This document shows positions 50,976-60,051 of a stretch of 64,000 nucleotides of DNA, in pieces (position 1 is the first letter of the stretch; each line of letters begins with the position of its first letter). The DNA lies in contig NC_020186.1 in NCBI RefSeq assembly GCF_000315915.1, positions 248,001-312,000 of the forward strand, read 5' to 3'. Both the position numbers and the translations under genes were made by a program. Under the pieces are notes generated by a model that ran no database searches, had not been told where the DNA came from, and was given only the letters and a program-made list of their open reading frames with translations. The DNA comes from Henningerozyma blattae CBS 6284 (Eukaryota > Ascomycota > Saccharomycetes > Saccharomycetales > Saccharomycetaceae).

Positions 50976-51189
50976 GCAGATTCAAGAGAGTTAGGTATTG
51001 TAATTCAGTGTTTAAGATGCAAAGTCGATTACTTTATTTAGACATATATTGTAAATAATATAACTAAAATGAATATTTTTCTTGAATAGTGTTTTTCGAT
51101 ATTAAAAGAAATATACATTTTCAACAATAATTCACGTGGTAAAAAGTATTTTACCACTTAATACAAAATGATATAATCATATTCCAGCA
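50976..51189 (-). mobile_element. Solo LTR, 217 bp family, diverged copy A3
   Basis: Reverse orientation. It shares ATTCAAGAGAGTTA, GATTACTTTATTTAGACATA, TTTTACCACTTAATA and ATGATATAATCATATTCCAG with the other copies, with many substitutions. The left border is blurred. Confidence 0.75.
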
Positions 51190-51873
51190 CAATCAATTAG
51201 CATAATATAACCTATTAGTAAAATACTTATTATATAAATTAGCAATTAATAAAAAACAACATCATATAATCAATACTCATTCCACCGACAATGTAAGTAA
51301 ATTATTAATATAATTCAGTAATCAATAATTATCACACCAAGGATTATTTAATCTTATATCGTATGAAGGAGCAAAATGTGGTTTCAATGGCTCCTTTATA
51401 TAATCTGAAAGGTATTTCAAGATAAAGATTTTACTGCATTACGAAATAATCTACGAACTTTTATATTCACAATAAAAAAAGCCGTATGATACTTAAGCAA
51501 AGATTACAGGATATAGAAGTCACAATAGGACACGATACTAGAAAAGCTTTGTTCTAGTGACATTTTTTTATCGGAGTTCTGTCTGCTAGCACTTAGCATT
51601 CTTAGTAGACTAGTTAATACCAATATATATGTATCGCTATCTTGTATTCCTAATAGTGTAATTGAATGTAAGTTAATGCTATATAAAACACATTTTGGTG
51701 AAAATGTTCGTAGATACATCTTAATTTGTATTTTCTATAATTTATTGATTAAGATACCACCCGTAGGTTTCATCATACTGTATCAAATGCTATAGTAGAA
51801 CTCCATCAATGCAGGTTGACAATTCAATGAAACTCACGTGACTACCATCCAAAATTTTACAAAAATAATAAAT
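51190..51873. other. AT-rich spacer between LTR A3 and tRNA-Asp
   Basis: About 680 bp. The only frame of note (51504-51719, minus) has no recognisable similarity, and I do not support it as a gene. Nothing else is seen. Confidence 0.35.
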
Positions 51874-51945
51874 CTCCTCGACGGGGAATTGAACCCCGAT
51901 CTGGCACGCGACAAGCGCCCATTCTAACCATTAAACTATCGGGGA
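51874..51945 (-). tRNA. tRNA-Asp(GUC)
   Basis: 72 nt, no intron. The RNA carries the A box TAGTTTAATGG, anticodon GTC at 51910-51912, and the B box GGTTCAATTCC in a perfect T stem. It ends CGAGGAG. Apart from the acceptor stem it follows the usual yeast tRNA-Asp sequence. The stem pairs TCCCCGA with TCGAGGA, leaving C4 opposite A69. Downstream member of a tandem with tRNA-Arg. Confidence 0.95.
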
Positions 51946-51963
51946 AAATTGAAAGAAGTAAAG

Positions 51964-52035
51964 CACTCACGGTGGGGGTCGAACCCACAATCTTCTGATT
52001 AGAAGTCAGACGCGTTGCCATTACGCCACGCGAGC
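51964..52035 (-). tRNA. tRNA-Arg(UCU)
   Basis: 72 nt, no intron. The RNA begins GCTCGCGTGGCGTAATGGC, has anticodon TCT at 52001-52003 and the B box GGTTCGACCCC, and ends CGTGAGTG. Upstream member of an Arg-Asp tandem, 18 bp from tRNA-Asp. In S. cerevisiae the same pair is transcribed as one precursor from the Arg promoter, so the same is likely here. Confidence 0.96.
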
Positions 52036-52140
52036 TTTATTTCTTGTCTTTTTACGTATTCCAACAATGACTAACGTGCCAGACAAGGTACTCATGTGCT
52101 GAAGTCCAACCTCAGAAACCACGTGTCCACAGTATAGAGA

Positions 52141-52206
52141 TGCTGGAAATATAGAGAGGCTGACATTATTAAATAATGAATTTTGATGTAATTTTGGATT
52201 ACTTCT
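52141..52206. mobile_element. Truncated LTR-like fragment abutting an LTR (copy B3)
   Basis: It starts TGCTGGAAATATAGAGAGGC and shares 48 exact bases with copy B2. It ends precisely at the start of LTR copy A2, so the A2 insertion probably cut it. It lies about 105 bp upstream of the tRNA-Arg gene. Confidence 0.55.
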
Positions 52207-52423
52207 TGCTGGAATATGATTATATCATTTTCTATTAAGTGGTAAAAGACGTTCTAGCACGTGACTTATTGTTTGAAATGTGTTTTTCTTTTTATATCGA
52301 AAAACACTATTTAAGAAATATATTCATTTTAGTTATAGTATTTACTATATATGTCTAAATAAAGTAATCGTCTTTACATCTTAAACTCTGAATAACAATG
52401 TCTAACTCTCTTGAATCCCAGTA
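52207..52423 (+). mobile_element. Solo LTR, 217 bp family, copy A2
   Basis: The element starts TGCTGGAATATGATTATATC and ends TTGAATCCCAGTA. It has the same length as, and near-identity to, copy A1, implying recent activity of the family. It is about 170 bp upstream of the tRNA-Arg/Asp unit on the opposite strand. No clear 5 bp target duplication is seen because older LTR pieces flank both sides. Confidence 0.87.
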
Positions 52424-52439
52424 TGGTAGCGCCACCTAG

Positions 52440-52508
52440 TTAAACAATAAGTCACGTGATAAAAGTCTTCTACCACTTAATAGAAAATGATATAAGCATA
52501 TTCCAGCA
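52440..52508 (-). mobile_element. Truncated LTR, 217 bp family, copy A4
   Basis: A reverse fragment with GTCACGTGATAAAAGTCTTC, TACCACTTAATAG, AAATGATATAAGCATATTCC and AGCA. Only about 70 bp at the 5' LTR end remain. It lies just beyond copy A2, in inverted orientation to it. Confidence 0.75.
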
Positions 52509-53427
52509 CTCTTTTCCTAATTAATAACTTCAACATGAATTAACATAAACATATGAAAATGCTTAATAAAAAATTTATTTTAAGAAAAATAATAACATAA
52601 TTTACCAATAAAATGGTGCTTACAGTATTAATAAACTTGGAAAGTAGTAGTTTATTATTAAATAGCAATCGAGTGCTTCGTAAAGTTTAATACAGATAAT
52701 AGTAGAATTTTTTGGGAGCTTAGAATTAATTTGTGTACTAAAGTAGAATCTATATAACATTTAAAAAAGTGTTATCATTCATATCATCCAGCTTTTACAA
52801 TTTAATATCTTACTAGAGATGAAATTTCTTTTCAGTTTTACGAATATTTAAGAAAGAATTATGCAGATCGAAAAGAAAATCTTTAATGTTTCAAGCTTTT
52901 TCAATTACATTTGATTTTCATCTTGTACATATAAATATATCAAAATAGATAAAAAAAATATAAGGCTCAATATGTGCAACAATACCAAAGGAAGTTAGGC
53001 AATAAGTAATTATCTCTAACTACTCATATATAAGATGCTTAATAGAAATATAATTCTGCTTAAAGGAAAGAAATAATTCAATTCATGCAATAGGATCTAA
53101 GTTTTCCAAAAATAAAAGTTATATAACTTTAAAGATACGTACAAACAAGAATTAACAATCAAAGTATATCGAGGAATAACGACTCAGCATTGTACTGTTT
53201 TTTTTTGTTTTTCATTTATAACGTCATGATATTGGAATCTACTCAAAGAAGTTCATTTTCATTCCCTATGTCCCAATCGGCCCTCAAGTTTGAGACTCCC
53301 TTCGGGCATAGCATAATCATGCTAAAATGAGAGACATTAAACAATGATAAGGATTAATCCTGAAACACGCTAATTGATGAAGCAAATAGTCAAATATTTA
53401 ACCAATACACAGTATAAATATCACTAA
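52509..53427. other. Gene-free spacer before MIC27
   Basis: About 920 bp, AT-rich, with the MIC27 promoter at its right end. No ORF, RNA gene or named site is seen. Confidence 0.4.
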
Positions 53428-54135
53428 ATGTTTAGTTTATTCAAGAAGGTACCAGAAGAATCAACTGGCTCTACTGAAGAAACATCAATAGAATCAGATT
53501 CAAACAATAATACTTTAAAACTATTTTCAAAAATATTACCATCCGGTAATGAAATTATCTTAAGTGAACCATTATCGGAGAATGTGAATTATATTCGTAA
53601 TCAACTCTCAAGTTTCTATGATATTAATAAGTTAAAATATGAAGAAAAAGTCTCACAAACAATAGAAAACTTTGATTACCTAAAAAGATATACAAATGAA
53701 ATTATATTAAACGATGAATATGAAAAAAATAATATGATCTATACAAGCTTAGCTTCTACATTTGGTGTCTACTGTACTAGTAGAATTCTTTGTAATAAAA
53801 ATAACTGGCGGAGTAATTCATTGGCTCCCAAGAGCTTCGTGAGTAGGATATTTACTAATTTACCTGCTAGAATAATACTTCCAGTTTTATTCCCAGTCAT
53901 TACTTTTAAAACTTTAACCCCTAACACATTCAATAATATATGCAAAAGTTTAGAGCAAAATATATTCAATCCAGAATTCACTAAGCAATATCATGATAGT
54001 TGGGATGAAATATTGAGAAAAACATCCAATTTCTCCATATCATTTAATGAAAAAATGTACGGTCATATGGAACTTGCAGTTTGTAGAGCTCGCTTGTATA
54101 TCATTGATAAACTTTCCAGTGATGAAGATGATTAA
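53428..54135 (+). CDS. MIC27: MICOS complex subunit Mic27
   Basis: 235 residues (S. cerevisiae YNL100W/Aim37, 234). An apolipoprotein-O-like inner-membrane protein of the MICOS complex, which shapes crista junctions. The N-terminal third is polar. The middle (about 105-180) holds two membrane-capable stretches (MIYTSLASTFGVYCTSRIL and PARIILPVLFPVITF), the second in the place of the MICOS hairpin. The C-terminus is polar and ends in an acidic SSDEDD. Sequence conservation in this family is low, so position between POL1 and OCA1 is an important part of the call. Confidence 0.85.
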   Translation: MFSLFKKVPEESTGSTEETSIESDSNNNTLKLFSKILPSGNEIILSEPLSENVNYIRNQLSSFYDINKLKYEEKVSQTIENFDYLKRYTNEIILNDEYEKNNMIYTSLASTFGVYCTSRILCNKNNWRSNSLAPKSFVSRIFTNLPARIILPVLFPVITFKTLTPNTFNNICKSLEQNIFNPEFTKQYHDSWDEILRKTSNFSISFNEKMYGHMELAVCRARLYIIDKLSSDEDD

Positions 54136-54470
54136 CCTATAAATTTCCCCAATGTTTGGTAATTTTATTAATATTCCTTGGTACAAAAATATTTGTCTAT
54201 TATGTTTTTTAACATTTAAATTGTAAATAATTATTTAGATATAAAGATACGCACAATATATATAACACAGAAAATAAAATATAAAAGATTGCGGAATGCC
54301 AGTGTCTAAATATTTTTCTATCATTATTTAAGTTTCGTTAAATTTGGTAATAGGGTACTCTGATATATAATATATATATATATATGTACAAGTATATAAT
54401 ATGGAAGGATATGAAATATGCAAAATGAGAATCTGCTACATATTAAAATGTAATATTACCATACTATATG
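54136..54470. other. Convergent 3' spacer MIC27/OCA1
   Basis: About 335 bp, AT-rich, with a TATATATA run near 54370-54385 fitting 3' end signals. Nothing else seen. Confidence 0.4.
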
Positions 54471-55151
54471 CTATTGTAAAGCTGTCAGTAACCACAATGG
54501 AGCAGTCTCTGGATCAATCTTTACAAGTTTGGTATCAAATGCTTCAATTAACAATTCCACAAGAATTCTTCCACCTCTACTGCCTGTGAACCTTCTATAT
54601 TCCTCAGAAACGCTTGCTAAGTTCCATCCCATTAGCCTCCTCAAACAACCTACCACAGTACCAGTTCTATGTCTACCCATACCACAGCATATAAGTAATG
54701 GATAACTCTTTCTATCAACTATGGTTTGTAATGCATTAATAATTGAATGTTCTGTTAGGCCATCCCATGGATTATCATCTTCACCAGCATCTGGATTAAT
54801 TGCAGCAAACTGAAGGGATATGTTATGAAAGTCACAAAATTCTAGTAGAGATTCCTGTGGTTCTTCATTTGCTAACCAAATGATATTTTTTAAATCAAGA
54901 TTTAATAAAAATGGAAAGTTCACTGGCGAAGGTTGACCTGATCTATATAAATATCTTTCGACGGGACAAAAATTTAAAGGTGGAACAATACGCTCGTCTG
55001 GAGGGTGTGAGACTACTACTGTTTCTTGACCAAGTTCTGTCTCTTCATTTATATATATTTCCCCATCATCTTCATCATAATTATCTTCATCTAAATCTTC
55101 TTCGAAATTTGTCTCAGTTTCTTTTATTATTTCATCTTGATTTTCTACCAT
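54471..55151 (-). CDS. OCA1: Oca1 tyrosine-phosphatase-like protein
   Basis: 226 residues. Oca1 (YNL099C) belongs to the Oca/Siw14 atypical dual-specificity phosphatase family, linked to oxidant-induced cell-cycle arrest and inositol pyrophosphate metabolism. An acidic N-terminus (1-50) leads to [20 protein letters not shown], the family entry motif. The P-loop CGMGRHRTG, with Cys and Arg in place (CX5R), is near residue 155. The ending [20 protein letters not shown] is typical. Order MIC27-OCA1-RAS matches YNL100W-YNL099C-YNL098C. Confidence 0.94.
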   Translation of the reverse strand: MVENQDEIIKETETNFEEDLDEDNYDEDDGEIYINEETELGQETVVVSHPPDERIVPPLNFCPVERYLYRSGQPSPVNFPFLLNLDLKNIIWLANEEPQESLLEFCDFHNISLQFAAINPDAGEDDNPWDGLTEHSIINALQTIVDRKSYPLLICCGMGRHRTGTVVGCLRRLMGWNLASVSEEYRRFTGSRGGRILVELLIEAFDTKLVKIDPETAPLWLLTALQ

Positions 55152-55493
55152 ATTCTAAATAATGTTAATTACTTTAATGTAGTTATATGATCTTTTGTTG
55201 CATGCCTTTGATTTTCTTTAATATCATTTAATTTTAAATAATAATTTGCCATTAGTTGTATTACCTATTTCTAAAATATGGTATTAAAGGCATTCTCCCT
55301 TTCCGTAACCCGGCCTAATAATTTTTCAAACCAATTTCTATATTTCTATTGTGAAATCTTCAAAAAGGTCAAAATTATACAAATAATTAAAAAGCTGGAA
55401 AGCTGGATATTAAAATAAATTCAAACAAAATAAACAAAAGTTGTAATTTCGAATTTCCTATCAATTGACGCGTTTCATTAACTATACTGAAAA
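55152..55493. promoter_or_regulatory. Divergent OCA1/OST2 region
   Basis: A 342 bp spacer containing both promoters. ACGCGT at 55468-55473 is only 21 bp before the OST2 ATG, so it is more likely leader than an MCB. Nothing else seen. Confidence 0.4.
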
Positions 55494-55934
55494 ATGGCAC
55501 AAAAAGTAAAGAATTCTAAAACCATCCCAAAGTCCTCTAATATTTCGTCTTCTACTAAGTCAGTTTCACATACAACAAATAAAACAACTCATGGAATTTT
55601 CCAAGATTTCCAAGATGCTTTCAATGCTACTATACAACATTATTGGAAACAACATGAACAAGATAAAAGATTAAGATTGATTGATATCATGTGTATATTT
55701 ATGGTTGTTGTTGCTGCTTTACAATGCATATTTATGATTCTTATTAGGGATAATTTCCCATTTAATGCGTTTTTATCTGGGTTTATTATATGTGTTGGAC
55801 AATTTGTTTTATTAGTAAGTTTAAGATTACAAATGGTATCTGATTTTGAAGGAATTAGTAAGAATAGGGCATTTGGGGAATTTGTCATTGCTTCTTTAAT
55901 TTTACATTTTATTTCGTTACATTTCATTAATTGA
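55494..55934 (+). CDS. OST2: Oligosaccharyltransferase subunit Ost2 (DAD1)
   Basis: 146 residues. A subunit of the ER oligosaccharyltransferase that N-glycosylates secreted proteins. A polar 35-residue cytosolic N-terminus is followed by the DAD1 domain with three membrane spans: DIMCIFMVVVAALQCIFMIL, NAFLSGFIICVGQFVLLVSL and FGEFVIASLILHFISLHF. LRLQMVSDF and RAFGEF lie between spans two and three, as in all DAD1 proteins. Equivalent of YOR103C, interleaved here among chromosome XIV-type genes. Confidence 0.95.
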   Translation: MAQKVKNSKTIPKSSNISSSTKSVSHTTNKTTHGIFQDFQDAFNATIQHYWKQHEQDKRLRLIDIMCIFMVVVAALQCIFMILIRDNFPFNAFLSGFIICVGQFVLLVSLRLQMVSDFEGISKNRAFGEFVIASLILHFISLHFIN

Positions 55935-56770
55935 TTTATTAAATTTTTTTTTAACTTTTAAGTATTAATTAAACCAAATACTAATACTAGATATATATAT
56001 GCGCATTTATTTCGCCAATGCTTGGAACTGAAATATGAAGTAATCTGGCTATTACTTCTCGATATTCATAATTGGACAAATGATTTTATTTCATATTTAG
56101 ATATAGAAGAAGAAAAAAAGAAAAAGTAACGAATATGTATATACATATATATTCGTTCGTAGGTGAAAAATCGAAATACTATGTTTTATTGTATAAGCAC
56201 ATAGATATTTTTGTTTTGAAGATCAGAAAAAAAAAGTGCATTTGTATTATATACATAACTACGGATATAAGATGTAAATGTATAAATGATAAAATAAACT
56301 AAGAAAAAATATATTTATTTTTTTTTTTGGGAAGTGTCATTAAAGTGAGAAAAGGGGGAAAAAATGCAAAAAAATGAAATAAGAAAGCATGAGAGTTTCT
56401 GAATTGATTGAAAGTTATTGAATCAATTAAGAATTATTGAATTGATCGAGAATTATTTAAATCATAATGAATTGGACCTGAGAAGTCTGAGGGAGAAAAA
56501 AAAAGAAAAAAAAAGCCGTTAATAAATCAAAGGAGCATAAGGGTATGCATGCAAGGTGTATGTGGAGAGGAGCCTTTAAAAAAATAGGCTATAGTGACAT
56601 AGTAAATTTACTTTCATAGTTAATATCAATCTTTATGCTCGAATAAAAAAAACAAAAAAAAAACAAAATAAAAAGAAAAAAAAGCTCAAGATTACATGAC
56701 GAAGAATTGCTTAGAATATGCATATTTTTTCCCCCTCTCAAACGTAGGAAGTTGAAAAATAATGTACAGT
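55935..56770. other. Spacer between OST2 and RAS 3' ends
   Basis: About 840 bp, AT-rich. Imperfect GAATTGAT/ATTGAATTGAT repeats lie near 56400-56470 and a TATATACATATATA stretch near 56138-56152. It should carry both 3' ends. No gene seen. Confidence 0.4.
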
Positions 56771-58687
56771 TTATGCAATAATGCAAATATCCTTGCCCTT
56801 TGAGCCAGCTTTGATACCAGTTTCTACAAAACCTTTATCTCTTGTAGATTTTAATTTGGAAGTAAAAATAGAAGATGGAAGAGATGATATTTTTGGTAAT
56901 GATGAAGTTGAAGGAGACGAGGGCAAAGTTCCTAATTCTGAGGATGACATTGCAGGTGTTGATTTTTTAAAATCAGTAGTTGGAGAACTAGACGAAGCAG
57001 ATGATGTAGATAATTTTTTGGTTGTATAATTTTTATTTCTATCTATAGTTGCTTTGGACACTATAGCAGAAATAGATTTTCTTGATTCATTGGCCTTGGA
57101 TGATTTTCTTGCTTTATTACAATTATGGGTTAATTTTTGTTTAGAATTCTTACTCATATTGGTATGATTACTCATATTGGTATGATTACTAGTATTTGTA
57201 GTAACTCTTTTGGAATATCTATCATCAAAAACTTTTGGAGAAGAATAAATTTTATTAATTGGTAAAGAAGCAGCAGAAGGTTTCCTCTTGTCAAAGAAAT
57301 CTGCAAACGAAGAATGTTCTGTACCACCCAAGGTTTGTTCACTATCGGGGAAACTATAATTTGGAGTGGAATTATTGTTTGTAGAACAATTACAATTTGG
57401 ATTTGAATCATCATCTAATTTATAAGAGATTGTGTTTTTATTACTAGTGGTAGTACCATTGCTATTTTTGAAATGGAATTTTTTCAAATCTTGATCAATT
57501 TTTTCATTTGGCGATTGGTAACCTTGATTTGAGATGGGATCTTTTGATTCTGTTAACGACAATTCGTTGAAATTATTTATAGCGTGGGATCTTGGGCAAT
57601 CGAATTCATCGTCACCTTCATCTTCTTCGTCGTCCTCGTCATTATCATCATCATCAAGATCATCATCTCTTGGTTTTGATAATGGTATTCCAAAAGTTCT
57701 TAATAATATTGAATCACCATCACCATCATTGTCATAAACAGGATTTGAAGTATGTGTGTTTGATTTAAATCTAATTAAATTTGGATTTTCATCCAAGAAA
57801 AGATTATTGATTTGATTTTTTTCATAATCATGATGATGCGATCTATTTGAAGATTGCAATTGAGAATTGATATTTTTGGAATGGTCGTGTGTTGAAGGTG
57901 GTAAAGGATCAGATATTATATCATTGGCAATATCATGAGTGGAATCTCTACGAATAATTGAGCTTGTATTATGTAGAGTAGTAGTTTCTGTAGTGGTAAG
58001 AGTTGTTGCGTTTGTAATTGAAGTTTCTGTGGACATTATTGTGGTGGTATGGATATTACGTAAACTTGAATTTTCATTATCTAAAAAGCCAAATTCATCA
58101 TCGTTGGTTGTAGTGGAATTTTCCACGTTGGAATCTATCTGTTTAATCAAGATTTCAAAAGCTTTTAAAATGTTTATATTTGATTTGGCAGACGTTTCCA
58201 AAAAGGGGAAATCTCCAAAATTCTTGGCGATATTTATCCCCTCGTCGTAAGTGACTTCTCTTTCATAATCTAAATCTGATTTATTACCTACTACTACGAT
58301 GGGTATTGATTGGTTCAATGCCTTTTCAGATTTTTCCTGAGGGAAATTCTTGGCTCTTAATAATTGTTGATAATGACTAAGTAATTCTAAAAATGAGGTT
58401 CTTGATTCAATTGAATAAACAAACAAAAACCCTTGACCTAATTTCATATAGTTTTCTCTTAATTGAGAATATTCACTTTGACCAGCAGTATCCAGAATGT
58501 TTAATGAATAATAATTGTTTTGGAAAAACAATTCCTTTTTAAAGATATCTTCTATAGTTGGGTCATATTGATCCTCAATGAATTTATTTTGTACTAGTTG
58601 TAAAGTGATTGAAGATTTGCCAACACCGCCTGCACCTAATATGACTATTTTATATTCTTTTTCTTTTATTTGTAAATTTTGATACAT
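56771..58687 (-). CDS. RAS2: Ras-family GTPase (RAS1/RAS2 position) with very long hypervariable tail
   Basis: 638 residues from the ATG at 58687 (MYQNLQIKEKEYKIVILG); an in-frame ATG at 58738 would add 17 mostly Pro-rich residues. The G domain is complete: P-loop GAGGVGKSS, effector YDPTIEDIFKK, DTAGQSEYSQLRENYMKLG, NKSD and ETSAK, with FLELLSHYQQLLRAK similar to Ras2. An insert of about ten residues precedes the NKSD strand. The tail of about 460 residues is Ser/Asn/Thr-rich. It ends GSKGKDICIIA: a CAAX box (CIIA) with no neighbouring Cys, whereas S. cerevisiae Ras1 and Ras2 have CC. Ras controls adenylate cyclase at the plasma membrane. Position agrees with YNL098C (RAS2) and YOR101W (RAS1). 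Confidence 0.82.
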   Translation of the reverse strand: MYQNLQIKEKEYKIVILGAGGVGKSSITLQLVQNKFIEDQYDPTIEDIFKKELFFQNNYYSLNILDTAGQSEYSQLRENYMKLGQGFLFVYSIESRTSFLELLSHYQQLLRAKNFPQEKSEKALNQSIPIVVVGNKSDLDYEREVTYDEGINIAKNFGDFPFLETSAKSNINILKAFEILIKQIDSNVENSTTTNDDEFGFLDNENSSLRNIHTTTIMSTETSITNATTLTTTETTTLHNTSSIIRRDSTHDIANDIISDPLPPSTHDHSKNINSQLQSSNRSHHHDYEKNQINNLFLDENPNLIRFKSNTHTSNPVYDNDGDGDSILLRTFGIPLSKPRDDDLDDDDNDEDDEEDEGDDEFDCPRSHAINNFNELSLTESKDPISNQGYQSPNEKIDQDLKKFHFKNSNGTTTSNKNTISYKLDDDSNPNCNCSTNNNSTPNYSFPDSEQTLGGTEHSSFADFFDKRKPSAASLPINKIYSSPKVFDDRYSKRVTTNTSNHTNMSNHTNMSKNSKQKLTHNCNKARKSSKANESRKSISAIVSKATIDRNKNYTTKKLSTSSASSSSPTTDFKKSTPAMSSSELGTLPSSPSTSSLPKISSLPSSIFTSKLKSTRDKGFVETGIKAGSKGKDICIIA

Positions 58688-58771
58688 AGGGGTGGGGGGT
58701 GGGGGGAGATTATGTAAAGACGGAAAACTGGAAAGCAAAATGTATAGGCGGGTATATGGGGGGGGGGGGGG
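58688..58771. promoter_or_regulatory. G-tract cluster at the RAS 5' end
   Basis: On the plus strand, runs of 4, 6 and 6 G lie directly before the chosen RAS ATG, and a run of 14 G lies at 58758-58771. Four G-tracts on one strand could form a quadruplex; on the sense strand this is a C-rich leader. Very unusual against the AT-rich background. Confidence 0.6.
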
Positions 58772-60008
58772 TCGATTGAGAGAATATTAATAGGATAAGA
58801 AAAAGAATAGAAAAAAAAGAAAAGTAGAGTAAAGTACAATGGATGGAAGGTATATGATGGGGGAAAAAAGTTATGTGTAAATTGATTTGTGAGTTGTAGG
58901 AACAAAAATCAAGGAAAAAACAAAATAAATTAGAAGATCTAAATTGATGAGTGGAAGTGTTTGTAAGATCTTTTTTTTTTTGGTATATATCGTTTGTATT
59001 AAATACTGTTTGAAATGTTGATAATAATAATAAAACAGACAGAAAGAAAGAAAAAAAACACAATAGCAACAGGTAAAGTCGAAGGAAAGTGGAGAACTTT
59101 CAAAAAGGTAAAAGTCATAGATTGAATAAAATCAAATAAAAAAAGAATAATAATAATAGATGAGGTAGCAGTAAGCAGTAATAATAGCGTAGTACAATAG
59201 ACGGGTGAGTAAGGTTATTCAGGACTATTATTATACGGCTGAATATAGCAACTAAAGAAAGTGCGTATTTAGCGTAGAGAAGCAGAGAAAAGTCAGTAGC
59301 AAAAAAATTAAAAAAAAAAGAACAAAATTTTATTTTAAATAAATAATATTTGCTGAAGTAAGTATGTATTAGAATAGGAAGGGTATCTTCTATTTTAAAA
59401 CACACGGTAAATGATGAGCGAATGTAAAAAAGAAAAAAAGCCAAAAAAAATAAAAAAATAATAATTATAATAATAAACGTTTGCAAATTTAAAGATTGTA
59501 TTAAGTTTAGTTACTGTTATCGGTTTGAGTATAGAAATGATTAAGATAAATTTTTTTGGCAATCAGAATAAATGATACAGGTAAAAAGAAGAAAAAACCA
59601 AAATAAAACTTGTTAAAACTACCAAACTGAGAAAGTTAATAGAGCCACTGTATTGGAAATAGAACCATGTATAGTAGTTAGTGATAATGATGATGGATGA
59701 TTCAAAAAAGAGACAAGAGAAAAAGCGCGAGAGTTTGTAAGTTTTAGCGTGGTTTGAGCGTGAGCAAAAAAAAACGTAAGAAAGAAGGTGAGAGAAGTAT
59801 GCGTAGAGATATTAAAAAGTTTGAATCAAATTGGAATACCAATAAAACATGCAAGTAAAATAGGATGAAAATTATTTAATATAGTAAAAGTAAGTAAAGG
59901 GTAAAAGCAATGGTAAAAGTAAAAGATAAAGCAAAGGGTAAAACAAAATAGTAAAAAACAAAAACAGCTAGTAAAAGCTAACAATACGTAAATAATACTG
60001 GTTAGATT

Positions 60009-60051
60009 TGATATGATATGATATGATATGATATGATATGAAATGATATGA
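60009..60051. repeat. GATAT/ATATG pentamer array
   Basis: Seven or more near-perfect copies of a 5 bp unit (GATAT) in the RAS upstream region. Confidence 0.8.
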
